Source: Taklimakanibacter lacteus (lineage in GTDB: Bacteria; Pseudomonadota; Alphaproteobacteria; Rhizobiales; Aestuariivirgaceae). Taken from it: a stretch of 64,000 bases of DNA. Within the stretch, counting starts at the first letter, position 1. Every line of letters starts with the position of its first letter. The stretch spans positions 124,001-188,000 of the forward strand of contig QOZQ01000011.1 of assembly GCA_003576695.1 (NCBI GenBank), given 5' to 3'. Position numbers and translations under genes: made by a program. The notes under the pieces were generated by a model, which had not been told where the DNA came from, searched no databases, and worked only from the letters and a program-made list of their open reading frames with translations. This document shows, one piece after another, positions 25,787-34,214 of the stretch.

Positions 25787-27303
25787 GCGGACTTGAGATC
25801 TTTCTCGGTCTCGATCTTGGCACCAGCGGCTGCAAGCTGATCGCGTTCGACGCCGAGGGGCGCGAACTCGCGAAAGCGCATCGCGCCTACCGGGCGGTCA
25901 GTCCGGGCCCCGGCCTGTTCGAGCTCGATGCCGAACTCGTCTGGCGCGAAGCGGAAGCCTGTTTCCGGGAGGTCGCCGCGGAGCGGTTGCCCGGTGCCGT
26001 GCGGACGCTCGCCATATCCGTGCTCGGCGAAGCCATCGTGCCCGTCGATAAATCAGGGCAGGCGCTGGCGCCGAGCCCGCTCAGCGCCGATCTGCGTGCC
26101 ACGGAAGAAACGCGCGAGCTTGGCGAGGCCATTGGGCCCGAGCGCATCACGGCGATGACGGGCCAGCCCCTGTCGCCCCATATGTCGCTGCCCAAGCTCA
26201 TATGGTGGCGCAAGCATCGCCCCGATCTCGTGGCGAGGAGCTGGAAGTTCCTGTGCTTCGGCGAATTCGCGCTGATGCGCCTGGGCTTCGAGCCCGTCAT
26301 CGATGAAGGCATGGCGTCGCGGACGCTGGCCTATGATCTCGAGCGCCGGAGATGGTCGCCGGAGCTTCTGGAGAAAGCAGGGCTGGATGAGCGCCGTATG
26401 GCCGGCGTTGCAGAAAGTGGGATCGATCTCGGCATCATCGCTCCTGCCGTTGCCGAAAGGCTGGCGCTGCCCAAGGGCGTGCATGTCATGCTCGGCGGCC
26501 ATGACCAGCCCATGGGGGCGCTGGGCGCCGGGATCGTCGCGCCCGGCATGGCCTCCTATGCGCTCGGCACCACCGAGGCTTTGGTGGTGGCACTGGGGCA
26601 GCGCTCACGCGAACTCGGCCGCCACAATATCCCGTGCTATCCGCATGTGATGCCGGGGCATTATGTCGGCCTTGCGGGCAGCGAGAGCGGCGGGCGCGTG
26701 CTTGCCTGGTATCACGGCATTCTGGCAGCGGGTGGAAACGCCGACGCACTGGATGAACTCCTGGGCAGGCTCCCCGACAGTTTGCCGACCTGGCCGATCT
26801 TCCTGTCCCATCTCGCCGGCAGCGGTTCCGTCCTCAATGATCCCGCGAGTCTCGGCGCCTTCCATGGCCTGCGCTTCGGGACGACTGCAGATGACATGCT
26901 GCTCGCGGTGCTCGAAGGGATCACTTTCGAGCAAGCCCTCAATCTCGAGACGCTGACTCAAATCGCAGGCCCGGTGGACCTGGTGCGCGCCATGGGCGGC
27001 GGCACACGCTCGGCCCTGTGGCTGCAGATGAAAGCCGATATTCTCAACCGGCCGATCATGAAGCTCCCGGTTCGGGATGCGCCCTGCCTGGGGGCGGCGA
27101 TCCTCGGCCGGGCGGCAATCGAGCGGCAGCGGCCGGTGGCGGAGATCGCCCGATACATGGTGGCCGGGGGCCAAGTGATCGAGCCCAGGGTGCAACGCCA
27201 CGCGATATATGCCGAGCGCCTCGATATCTATCGCTCGCTCTATAAGGCCTTGCGGCCGCTGGCCAGCCGCCTTACAGCGGTCGGACGGCACGCTCAAAAA
27301 TAG
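25783..27303 (+). CDS. FGGY-family carbohydrate kinase
   Basis: A 506-residue kinase with the ATPase-fold phosphate-1 loop GLDLGTSGCK, the ADP-site ALGTTEA and the late AMGGGTRSALWLQMKADI segment of xylulose/fuculose kinases. It should phosphorylate the sugar imported by the upstream transporter. Overlaps the aldolase gene by four bases (ATGA); it ends the operon. Xylulokinase-like or fuculokinase-like is possible; the sequence does not decide. Confidence 0.88.
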   Translation: MSGLEIFLGLDLGTSGCKLIAFDAEGRELAKAHRAYRAVSPGPGLFELDAELVWREAEACFREVAAERLPGAVRTLAISVLGEAIVPVDKSGQALAPSPLSADLRATEETRELGEAIGPERITAMTGQPLSPHMSLPKLIWWRKHRPDLVARSWKFLCFGEFALMRLGFEPVIDEGMASRTLAYDLERRRWSPELLEKAGLDERRMAGVAESGIDLGIIAPAVAERLALPKGVHVMLGGHDQPMGALGAGIVAPGMASYALGTTEALVVALGQRSRELGRHNIPCYPHVMPGHYVGLAGSESGGRVLAWYHGILAAGGNADALDELLGRLPDSLPTWPIFLSHLAGSGSVLNDPASLGAFHGLRFGTTADDMLLAVLEGITFEQALNLETLTQIAGPVDLVRAMGGGTRSALWLQMKADILNRPIMKLPVRDAPCLGAAILGRAAIERQRPVAEIARYMVAGGQVIEPRVQRHAIYAERLDIYRSLYKALRPLASRLTAVGRHAQK

Positions 27304-27410
27304 GTGTTTGCACAGGGTTGCCGACAACCTTCACGGTCTCGCTGTTAACCCGCCACGCAATCGTCTAGATTTGACGCCATTTACCGCCGCTTGACGTTCC
27401 GAAGGCGACC

Positions 27411-28508
27411 ATGAACGACGCTAGAGAACCCACAGTCCTCGAACTGCCGAAAGTCTATCTCGTCCGCATGATCGTGTTCATGCTGGTCGTCAGCATCCTG
27501 GCTGTCGTCCTGTTTCCCCATATGCAACGGGCCTTTATGGCCAATCCGGGCCTCAATGGGGTGATCGTCGGAGCGCTTCTCCTGGGCGTCATCTACTCCT
27601 TCCGCATGGTTTGGCGGTTGTGGCCGGAAATCAGTTGGGTCAATGGGTTCCGCATCGCCAATCCCGGCCTTGAGCTCACCCACACGCCCAGGTTGCTGGG
27701 GCCGATGGCGACCCTGTTCCGCGACCGGCCGAACCGCACTGTGCTGTCGCCGCTGTCCATGCGCTCGCTGCTTGATTCGCTGGCTTCCCGCCTCGATGAG
27801 GCCCGCGACATCTCGCGCTATCTCGTCGGCCTCCTGATCTTTCTCGGCCTGCTCGGCACCTTCTGGGGCCTGCTCGAGACGGTGACCTCGGTGGGCAACG
27901 CCATCCGGGCGCTCGATGTCAGCTCGGCCCAGTCGGCCACTGTCTTCGACCAGTTGAAGACCGGCCTCGAAGCCCCCCTGTCGGGCATGGGCCTTGCCTT
28001 CTCGTCCTCGCTGTTCGGTCTTGCCGGCTCGCTGATCCTCGGCTTCCTCGAATTGCAGGCCAACCAGGCGCAGAACCGCTTCTACAACGATCTCGAAGAC
28101 TGGCTGTCGACGATCACCGACATCCAGGCGGGCGATGGCGGCAGTCTCTCGGTGCCCAGCTATCTGCGCCTCGACATAGCGGGCCTGCAGAAGGGCATCG
28201 AGCGCATCAACAACACGCTGGACGACGCGCTGGCAACGGACGCGCCCGCGGCGGCACAGCCGACAAGCTCTGGCCTGCCGGCGATGTCGGCGCAAGACGG
28301 CGAATCGATGGAGAAGCTCGCCGACGCGGTGGCGAGCCTCGTGCAGCAGATGCGCGAGGAACAGAAGATCGTGCGCCAGTGGGCGCAGGCCCAGCAGGTG
28401 CAGCAGAACGAGATGCAGAAGCTCATCCTGCGCACCGCCAAGCAGCCGACGGCCGGCACATCGAGCAGTCGGTTCAGCCAGGCCGCCGCCGTCGAGGACG
28501 AGGAATAG
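27411..28508 (+). CDS. MotA/TolQ/ExbB-like stator subunit
   Basis: A 365-residue inner-membrane protein with four hydrophobic helices (about 20-36, 47-64, 138-158, 200-222). Helices 3 and 4 hold the MotA/ExbB signature (LLGTFWGLLETV and GLEAPLSGMGLAFSSSLFGLAGS). A long C-terminal tail is Gln-rich and probably coiled coil. The gene ends four bases before an OmpA-domain partner, making a proton-driven 5:2-type unit plausible. It differs from flagellar MotA in length and in lacking any flagellar neighbours; similar pairs of unknown role are known in Hyphomicrobiales, and the defence system Zorya uses a related ZorA/ZorB pair. Confidence 0.85.
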   Translation: MNDAREPTVLELPKVYLVRMIVFMLVVSILAVVLFPHMQRAFMANPGLNGVIVGALLLGVIYSFRMVWRLWPEISWVNGFRIANPGLELTHTPRLLGPMATLFRDRPNRTVLSPLSMRSLLDSLASRLDEARDISRYLVGLLIFLGLLGTFWGLLETVTSVGNAIRALDVSSAQSATVFDQLKTGLEAPLSGMGLAFSSSLFGLAGSLILGFLELQANQAQNRFYNDLEDWLSTITDIQAGDGGSLSVPSYLRLDIAGLQKGIERINNTLDDALATDAPAAAQPTSSGLPAMSAQDGESMEKLADAVASLVQQMREEQKIVRQWAQAQQVQQNEMQKLILRTAKQPTAGTSSSRFSQAAAVEDEE

Positions 28509-28511
28509 CCC

Positions 28512-29540
28512 ATGTCGCAAGCTCTGGCGCGCCGCCGGCGGCAATATGAGGCGCCTTACTGGCCGGGCTTCGTCGACGCCATGGCGCAGCTGCTGCTCGT
28601 CATCACCTTCCTGCTGTCGGTCTTCATCGTGGCGCAGTTCCTGCTGGCGCGGCAGATCTCAGGGCAAGACAGCGCGCTCGGGCAATTGCGCTCTCAGATC
28701 GCCGAGCTCACCGAATTACTGGCGCTCGAGAAATCGGCCAAGGCCGAGCTCGAGGTCAATCTCTCGACATTGGGCGATGACCTCAATGCCGAGAAAGCCA
28801 AGTCGGCAAGCCTGTCGCTGGCGCTCGAAGGCGAAAGCGAGAAGGGTGCCGGCGCCAGCACGACCATTTCCGGATTGCGCACCGCGCTCGATGAGGAAAA
28901 GCAGATTTCCTCCGATGCGCTCGCCAAGGTGGAGCTCCTCAACCAGCAGCTCGCGGCGCTGCGCCGGCAGATCGCCACACTCAACGGCCTCCTGTCCGAT
29001 GCCGAGACGCGCTCGCGCACCGACCAGGCGCAGATCATCGATCTCGGCAAGAGGCTCAACTCGGCGCTGGCGCAGCGCGTCCAGGAGCTGACACGCTATC
29101 GCTCGGAGTTCTTCGGCCGGCTGCGCAAAATCCTGAGCCAGCGCTCCGACATATTGGTGGTCGGCGACCGCTTCGTCTTCCAGTCGGAAGTGCTGTTCCC
29201 CAAGGGCTCGGCCGATATCCAGCCGGCGGGTCTCGTCGAGATGGACAAGCTCGCCACCGCGCTCAAGGAGCTGGAGACCGAGATCCCGACCGATATCGCC
29301 TGGGTGCTGCGCGTCGACGGCCACACCGACGCCGATCCGATCTCGACGGCCTTCAAGTCGAACTGGGAACTGTCCTCGGCGCGCGCCATCGCGGTGGTCA
29401 ACTACCTGATCAGCCAGGGCATCAACCCCAAGCATCTGGTGGCGGCGGGCTTCGGCGAGTTCCAGCCGCTCGATCCGGGCGACAGCGAGGATGCCAAGAC
29501 GCGCAACCGGCGCATCGAGCTCAAGCTGACCGAGCGCTGA
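28512..29540 (+). CDS. MotB/OmpA-like peptidoglycan-binding stator partner
   Basis: A 342-residue protein with one N-terminal membrane helix (about 20-45) that begins with Asp22 (GFVDAMAQLLLV), in the position of the proton-carrying Asp of MotB. A coiled-coil region spans about residues 55-195, and a C-terminal OmpA domain follows (RVDGHTDADPIS, NWELSSARA, NRRIELKL). It should anchor the upstream MotA/ExbB-like subunit to peptidoglycan. It is cotranscribed with that gene and possibly with the P-loop kinase 25 bases downstream. Confidence 0.88.
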   Translation: MSQALARRRRQYEAPYWPGFVDAMAQLLLVITFLLSVFIVAQFLLARQISGQDSALGQLRSQIAELTELLALEKSAKAELEVNLSTLGDDLNAEKAKSASLSLALEGESEKGAGASTTISGLRTALDEEKQISSDALAKVELLNQQLAALRRQIATLNGLLSDAETRSRTDQAQIIDLGKRLNSALAQRVQELTRYRSEFFGRLRKILSQRSDILVVGDRFVFQSEVLFPKGSADIQPAGLVEMDKLATALKELETEIPTDIAWVLRVDGHTDADPISTAFKSNWELSSARAIAVVNYLISQGINPKHLVAAGFGEFQPLDPGDSEDAKTRNRRIELKLTER

Positions 29541-29565
29541 ACGTCGTGACCTGGGGCCTGCCGTC

Positions 29566-30075
29566 ATGAAAAGGGTGGCGGTCATCGGCAATGCTGGCGG
29601 CGGCAAATCGACCTTGGCGCGGCGGCTCGCGGATAAACTCGGCCAACCCTATCATGAGATCGATGCGCTCCTCTGGGCACCGGGCTGGATCTTGCAATCG
29701 GAAGAAGTCTTCGAAGCTGCGCACCAGAAAATTCTTGCCGAAGAGCGCTGGGTCATTGACGGTCTCGGCCGGCTCGACTCCATAGAAGCAAGGCTGCGCA
29801 GGGCGACCGATATCGTTCTGGTCGACATGCCATTGTGGCGGCATTTCTCCTTCGCGGCCAAGCGCCAGCTCGCCTGGGCCACGGGCAAGCTCTCGCATCC
29901 GCCAGCGGGCCTCAGCGAAATGCCCGACATGGATGCGTTGTTCGAAACCATGTGGCTCGTCGATAAGGACTGGATGCCCAAGATCCGCATAATGGTCGCG
30001 GCCGAGGAAGCAGAGGGAAAGCCCGTCACCAAGCTCGGGTCGCCGAGTGAGCTTGATGAATATCAAGCCGATTGA
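29566..30075 (+). CDS. Small P-loop kinase, FlaR/adenylate-kinase-like
   Basis: A 169-residue protein with a Walker A loop at the N-terminus (GNAGGGKST) and the pattern WVIDGLGR...DIVLVDMPLWRH of the AAA/FlaR 'topology modulation' family, which are predicted nucleotide or small-molecule kinases. Function is not established. Its last 13 bases overlap the convergent ABC exporter gene. Confidence 0.72.
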   Translation: MKRVAVIGNAGGGKSTLARRLADKLGQPYHEIDALLWAPGWILQSEEVFEAAHQKILAEERWVIDGLGRLDSIEARLRRATDIVLVDMPLWRHFSFAAKRQLAWATGKLSHPPAGLSEMPDMDALFETMWLVDKDWMPKIRIMVAAEEAEGKPVTKLGSPSELDEYQAD

Positions 30076-31856
30076 GCGCTGAACTGAAGCTCGGCGAGGC
30101 GCGAATAGAGCGGGTTGGACTGGGTGAGCTCGCCATGCTTGCCCTGGGCCACCAGGCGGCCTTCATCGAGAACGAGGATGCGTCCGGCACTTCTGACCGT
30201 GGCCAGGCGATGGGCGATGACGAGCGTCGTGCGGTTCTGCGTCAGCTCGGCGAGCGCCTGCTGGATGAGCGCCTCGCTCTGGGCATCGAGCGCGCTCGTC
30301 GCCTCATCGAGGAGCAGGATCGGCGCGTTGCGCAATATGGCGCGGCCAATGGCGATGCGCTGGCGCTGGCCGCCCGACAAGGTGATGCCGCGCTCGCCGA
30401 CTTGCGTGTCATAGCCGCGGGGCAGGCTTTCAGCGAATTCGTCGATATGGGCGGCGCGCGCCGCCTTCCTGACCTCGTCCAGCGAGGCGTCGGGGCGGCC
30501 GAAGCGGATATTGTCGAGGACGGAGCCCGAGAAAATCACGGTTTCCTGCGGGACGACGGCGATGCGCGATCTCACCTGGCGCGGATCGGCGAGCCGCACG
30601 TCGACGCCGTCGAGGAGGACCTTGCCCGCTTGCGGGTCATAGAAGCGCTGGAGCAGCGCGAAGACCGTCGATTTGCCGGCGCCGGACGGGCCGACGAGCG
30701 CCACGGTCTCGCCCGCAGGGACCTGGAAGCTCAGTTCTTCGAGCGCCGGCCCGTCCGGGCGGGTCGGATAGTGGAAGCTCACTTTGTCGAAGGCGACCTC
30801 GCCCCGGGCGGTCGAGGGCAGGGGAACGGGTGAGGCGGGCGCCGCGATGGCGGGCCTCTCGTCGAGCAGCTCGGCGATCCGCTCGGCCGCGCCGGCGGCG
30901 AGCTGGATCTCGCCCCAGACCTGCGAAAGCTCGCCGAGCGAGCTGGCGGCCAGCACCGCATAGAGCACGAACTGGCTGAGCGATCCCGCCGTCATGGTGC
31001 CCGTGATCACCTCGCGCGCGCCATACCACAGCACCGCCGTGACCGAGCCGAGCGACAGGAAGATGATGGAGCCGGTCAGGAAGGCGCGGGCCCAGCTGCG
31101 CTTTGCCGCGGCGTCGAAGGCGGTGGCGGTCGCCTCCCGGAAGGCCCTGACCGCGGCATTCTCCTGGACGAAGGATTGCACGGCGCTGACCGCGAGCAGG
31201 CGCTCCTGCGCATAGGCGGCCGAATGGGCCAGCGTGTCCTGCGCGTCGCGCGACAGCGCGCGCACTTTCCTGCCGAAAAAGATGAGCGGCAGCACGATCA
31301 GCGGAATGGCAAGGAGGACGAGCCCTGAGAGCTTGGGGCTGGTCACCACCATCATGACGGCGGCGCCGATAAGCATGGCCAGGTTGCGCAGCGCGATCGA
31401 GGCCGAGGTCGAGAAGGCCGATTTGATCTGGGTGGTGTCGGCGGTGAGGCGCGAGACGATCTCGCCCGAGCGGTTGGCCTCGAAGAAGGAAGGGCTCAGA
31501 TCGAGGAGATGCCTGAACAGGAGATCGCGCGTGTCGGCGACGATGCGCTCGCCGAGCCAGGTGACGAGATAGAAACGCGCCGCCGAGGCCAGTGCCAGCA
31601 CGGCGACGACCGCCAGCATGACGGCGAAATACCGGTCGATGAAGATATCGCCGCCCGGAGAAAAACCATGGTCGATGACGCGGCGCACAGCCAGGGGCAC
31701 GCTCAGCGTGGCGAGCGCCGCCACGATCAGGGCGACGAAAGCCAGCCCGATCTGGATCCGGTAGCCCTGAAGCAGCGGCAGGAACCGGCGAAGGGGCTTG
31801 AGGCTCTTGCCGGCCGGCCGGGCCGGGGTGGCATTGTCTGCGGAGGAACGGGCCAT
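30063..31856 (-). CDS. ABC exporter, fused membrane and ATPase domains (MsbA/LmrA type)
   Basis: A 597-residue half-transporter with six membrane helices in residues 25-320 and a C-terminal ATPase domain: Walker A GPSGAGKST, signature LSGGQRQR, Walker B ILLLDEATSALD. It works as a homodimer exporting lipids or drugs; the substrate is unknown. Start ATG 31856. It is a single gene, divergent from rpmE. Confidence 0.9.
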   Translation of the reverse strand: MARSSADNATPARPAGKSLKPLRRFLPLLQGYRIQIGLAFVALIVAALATLSVPLAVRRVIDHGFSPGGDIFIDRYFAVMLAVVAVLALASAARFYLVTWLGERIVADTRDLLFRHLLDLSPSFFEANRSGEIVSRLTADTTQIKSAFSTSASIALRNLAMLIGAAVMMVVTSPKLSGLVLLAIPLIVLPLIFFGRKVRALSRDAQDTLAHSAAYAQERLLAVSAVQSFVQENAAVRAFREATATAFDAAAKRSWARAFLTGSIIFLSLGSVTAVLWYGAREVITGTMTAGSLSQFVLYAVLAASSLGELSQVWGEIQLAAGAAERIAELLDERPAIAAPASPVPLPSTARGEVAFDKVSFHYPTRPDGPALEELSFQVPAGETVALVGPSGAGKSTVFALLQRFYDPQAGKVLLDGVDVRLADPRQVRSRIAVVPQETVIFSGSVLDNIRFGRPDASLDEVRKAARAAHIDEFAESLPRGYDTQVGERGITLSGGQRQRIAIGRAILRNAPILLLDEATSALDAQSEALIQQALAELTQNRTTLVIAHRLATVRSAGRILVLDEGRLVAQGKHGELTQSNPLYSRLAELQFSAQSA

Positions 31857-31909
31857 CGCTACCAGTTAAACCAGGCTTGGGGGGCTGTGAAAGGGCCAAG
31901 CCGCCGCAC

Positions 31910-31938
31910 TTGCACAGAAGGGGCCCCTCCTGTATAGA
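31910..31938 (+). promoter_or_regulatory. Sigma-70-like promoter of rpmE
   Basis: TTGCAC (31910-31915) and TATAGA (31933-31938) are spaced by 17 bases, 66 bases upstream of the rpmE start. No other element is seen in this gap. Confidence 0.6.
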
Positions 31939-32003
31939 CGCCGCCCGAAACCCTTAAATTCGACATTTCCGGGCGCCGGGCGCGCCAACAGAGAGTTTAC
32001 GCC

Positions 32004-32225
32004 ATGAAGAAAGACATTCATCCCAAATACCACATGATCAATGTGGTCATGACCGACGGCAGCAAGTTCCAGACCCGGTCCACCTGGGGCAAGGAAGGCG
32101 ACACGCTCAATCTCGACATCGATCCGAAGTCGCATCCGGCCTGGACCGGTGGCCAGCAGACGCTTCTCGACCGCGGCGGCCGCGTCAGCAAGTTCAAGCA
32201 GAAGTTCGGCTTCCTCAACAAGTGA
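32004..32225 (+). CDS. rpmE: 50S ribosomal protein L31
   Basis: A 73-residue protein starting [10 protein letters not shown], with HPAWTGGQ and the C-terminal KFKQKFGFL of bacterial L31. It lacks the zinc-binding cysteines, so it is the C-minus (zinc-independent) form common in this class. A 17-base-spaced promoter and a strong terminator bracket it, indicating a single-gene transcript. Confidence 0.97.
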   Translation: MKKDIHPKYHMINVVMTDGSKFQTRSTWGKEGDTLNLDIDPKSHPAWTGGQQTLLDRGGRVSKFKQKFGFLNK

Positions 32226-32248
32226 GGCCGCGCCATCCTTCGTGCGGA

Positions 32249-32278
32249 ACAAAACCCGGCCGATGTGCCGGGTTTTGT
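32249..32278 (+). terminator. Intrinsic terminator after rpmE
   Basis: Perfect 12-base arms ACAAAACCCGGC (32249-32260) and GCCGGGTTTTGT (32267-32278) with a 6-base loop, with a T-run inside the 3' arm. Confidence 0.85.
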
Positions 32279-32296
32279 GTTTGAAGAGGACAAGAC

Positions 32297-32581
32297 ATGC
32301 AGAAGGAAGGCAAAGCGCGCATCGAAATCACCTACTGCACCCAGTGCCAGTGGCTGCTCCGGGCCGGCTGGATGGCGCAGGAGCTGCTCTCGACCTTTGC
32401 GACCGAGCTCGGCGAGGTGGCGCTGGTGCCCGGCACCGGCGGCATCTTCCAGATCACCTGCGATGGCGAGCTGATCTGGGAGCGCAAGCGTGACGGCGGC
32501 TTTCCCGACGTGAAGACCCTGAAGCAGCTGGTGCGCGACCGCGTCTCGCCCGAGCGCGATCTCGGCCATACGGATCGCTAG
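32297..32581 (+). CDS. SelT/SelW/SelH (Rdx) family thioredoxin-like protein
   Basis: A 94-residue protein with the family CxxC motif CTQC at residues 15-18 and the GGIFQITCDGELIWERK strand pair. Such proteins have a thioredoxin-like fold and are thought to be redox proteins; this bacterial form uses Cys instead of selenocysteine. Its stop overlaps the convergent DUF2165 stop through CTAG 32578-32581. Confidence 0.85.
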   Translation: MQKEGKARIEITYCTQCQWLLRAGWMAQELLSTFATELGEVALVPGTGGIFQITCDGELIWERKRDGGFPDVKTLKQLVRDRVSPERDLGHTDR

Positions 32582-33078
32582 CGCGTCGCCAAATCACCGT
32601 CCGGCTGGTTGAGATAGATCAGCACGCCGATGATGGCGACATAGAACTTGAAGGCGGCGTCCTGCCCGTTCCAGGTCTGCGACTGCCACATGGCGAACCA
32701 TTCGCCGCCGACGACCATGAAGCCGAAGAACCAGACGAGGAAGCCCATGGTGGCGCCGATGACGGCGAAGCGCTTGGCCTGGTTGAAACGGGCACCGGTC
32801 GCGTGGCGGGCCTGCCAGAGGTGCCAGACGCCGATCAGGAACAGGATGCAGGTCAGGCCTTCGCCCAATATGATGAGCCAGTAGCCGGCATGCCAGAGGG
32901 TCTCATTGGTGATGGCGCGGTACATCAGCTTGTTGCCGGGAAAGGTCGTGTCCATGCTCAGCACATGCTGGACAAAGGCGAAGTTCGAGCCGTAATCGGT
33001 GATGTTGCCGAAGGTCACCATGAAGGCGAAGGCGGCAAGGCACAGGCACAGGATGATCTTGGAAAGACGGACGGTCAT
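32578..33078 (-). CDS. DUF2165 family small membrane protein
   Basis: A 166-residue protein with four hydrophobic helices (about 8-25, 58-80, 98-118, 140-158) and the conserved DUF2165 segment (FVQHVLSMDTTFPGN, TNETLWHAGYWLIILGEGLT). Function unknown. Start ATG 33078 has GGGAG upstream; its start codon physically overlaps the ATG of the divergent gene at 33077 (CATG). Confidence 0.8.
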   Translation of the reverse strand: MTVRLSKIILCLCLAAFAFMVTFGNITDYGSNFAFVQHVLSMDTTFPGNKLMYRAITNETLWHAGYWLIILGEGLTCILFLIGVWHLWQARHATGARFNQAKRFAVIGATMGFLVWFFGFMVVGGEWFAMWQSQTWNGQDAAFKFYVAIIGVLIYLNQPDGDLATR

Positions 33079-33358
33079 GGCAAAGGCTCCCACCAGCGAA
33101 TCTGCCGCCGATGATATGCGCAATATGGTCGTCTGTCTTACGCAGAGCGCCCAGCGCTATGCCGACAAGCATCAGATCCGGGACGATCTCAGGGCGCTCG
33201 AGCTCGGCACCGATTGCATGCCGGGTGACCTTGTCTCGGTCGAGATCGGCATGCGGCCGCATGACTTCATCGTCCTGCGCCGCCGGTGGATCATCGGCGG
33301 CGCCCGGCGCCAGCTCGAGGTGACGCTGGATCATCCAGCGAGGCTGGCCAGACAGTGA
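33077..33358 (+). CDS. Small conserved-looking cytosolic protein, unknown
   Basis: A 93-residue frame with good local codon usage and a distinct C-terminal half (MRPHDFIVLRRRWIIGGA, LEVTLDHPAR). No family recognised. ATG 33077 overlaps the start codon of the divergent DUF2165 gene; an alternative start is ATG 33116. One base separates its stop from the end of the convergent DUF1465 gene. Confidence 0.6.
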   Translation: MAKAPTSESAADDMRNMVVCLTQSAQRYADKHQIRDDLRALELGTDCMPGDLVSVEIGMRPHDFIVLRRRWIIGGARRQLEVTLDHPARLARQ

Positions 33359-33359
33359 A

Positions 33360-33899
33360 TTAGCGGCGTGCCATTTTGAAAACCGCGGCGAGCCGGTCCA
33401 TCTGGTGGCTGACCGGATTGGGCTGCACCGGGGCGGACCTGGCCTTGGCGGAGAGCATCTCGTCGAGCTTCTGGATGCGCTCATGCAGGCGCAGGGAGCG
33501 GTCGACAAGCTCCTTGAGGGCCAGGGGAATCTGGTCATAGCCGGTGAGCGTGTGGCCGGCGCCGATCTCGGCCAGGTTGATGCGGTGCTTCTCCTTGGAG
33601 GCGTCCTCGAGCGAAATCTCGCCGGCGCTGACCGCCCGCTGCAGCAGCAACCAGGAGGCAAGCTGCATCAGGCGCGTGGTCAGGCGCATGCTCTCGGTGG
33701 CATAGGCGATGGCGCCGGTGCGGTCGAGGAGGCGGGCATCCTGGCGGCCGGGACCGTCCAGGTAATTGGCCGTCTCTTCGACAAGCCCCATGCCTTCCTT
33801 GAATATTCCGGCAAACTGGTCGGACGCGGTGAACCGTGCCAGGAAATCGACGAGGCTCTCATTGCCGTCGTTCCTGCTGTTTTCCCCTGTAGCCTTCAT
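33360..33899 (-). CDS. DUF1465 family protein
   Basis: A 179-residue helical cytosolic protein matching the Hyphomicrobiales DUF1465 family (EGMGLVEETANYLDGPGR, YATESMRLTTRLMQLASWLLLQRAV). Function unknown. Two perfect CtrA-type boxes lie 52 and 116 bases upstream of its ATG, and a double GANTC site lies at -3 to -12, so cell-cycle control is likely. Confidence 0.85.
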   Translation of the reverse strand: MKATGENSRNDGNESLVDFLARFTASDQFAGIFKEGMGLVEETANYLDGPGRQDARLLDRTGAIAYATESMRLTTRLMQLASWLLLQRAVSAGEISLEDASKEKHRINLAEIGAGHTLTGYDQIPLALKELVDRSLRLHERIQKLDEMLSAKARSAPVQPNPVSHQMDRLAAVFKMARR

Positions 33900-33901
33900 G
33901 A

Positions 33902-33911
33902 GAATCGATTC
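33902..33911. promoter_or_regulatory. Paired GANTC (CcrM) sites at the DUF1465 start
   Basis: GAATC (33902-33906) directly joined to GATTC (33907-33911), forming the palindrome GAATCGATTC, in the leader of the DUF1465 gene. GANTC is the CcrM methylation site used for cell-cycle timing in Alphaproteobacteria. Confidence 0.45.
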
Positions 33912-33950
33912 TTTCGTTCTTTTCTCCGTCGCACCCTCATCGAAACGGGA

Positions 33951-33965
33951 TTAACGGAACATTAA
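33951..33965. promoter_or_regulatory. CtrA-type box proximal to DUF1465
   Basis: TTAA (33951-33954), 7 bases, TTAA (33962-33965). Exact consensus spacing; 52 bases upstream of the DUF1465 ATG. Confidence 0.65.
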
Positions 33966-34014
33966 TCTTGGTTCATTTTCGGCCACTATCCACAGGAAAC
34001 GGCCGTAACAGGGA

Positions 34015-34029
34015 TTAACGAGCAATTAA
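34015..34029. promoter_or_regulatory. CtrA-type box distal to DUF1465
   Basis: TTAA (34015-34018), 7 bases, TTAA (34026-34029). Second consensus box in the same 315-base gap (33900-34214), which otherwise holds only the terminator at 34042-34063 and AT-rich sequence. Confidence 0.65.
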
Positions 34030-34041
34030 CAGGCCAAAAAA

Positions 34042-34063
34042 AAGCCGCGCAGAAGCGCGGCTT
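34042..34063 (-). terminator. Intrinsic terminator, minus strand, after the DUF1192 gene
   Basis: Arms AAGCCGCGC (34042-34050) and GCGCGGCTT (34055-34063) with loop AGAA. On the minus strand the stem is followed by eight T, so it ends transcripts coming from the DUF1192 gene and insulates the DUF1465 promoter. Confidence 0.85.
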
Positions 34064-34214
34064 AAAGGTTCTAACAGGGAGGCGTCAAACAGAGTGGACA
34101 GGAGCCACTCGGAGAATCCAGATGACTGGATTACGTTGATGAAAATACAACCGAATCCCTTACCGATTGGTTAACGATACGGTTGCTTAACGCAAAAAGA
34201 GTCTGAACGGCCTG

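Noticed and set aside
27411-29540. Complete Zorya defence system
   Set aside because: Only the stator-like pair is present; no helicase, nuclease or other Zorya genes lie nearby.
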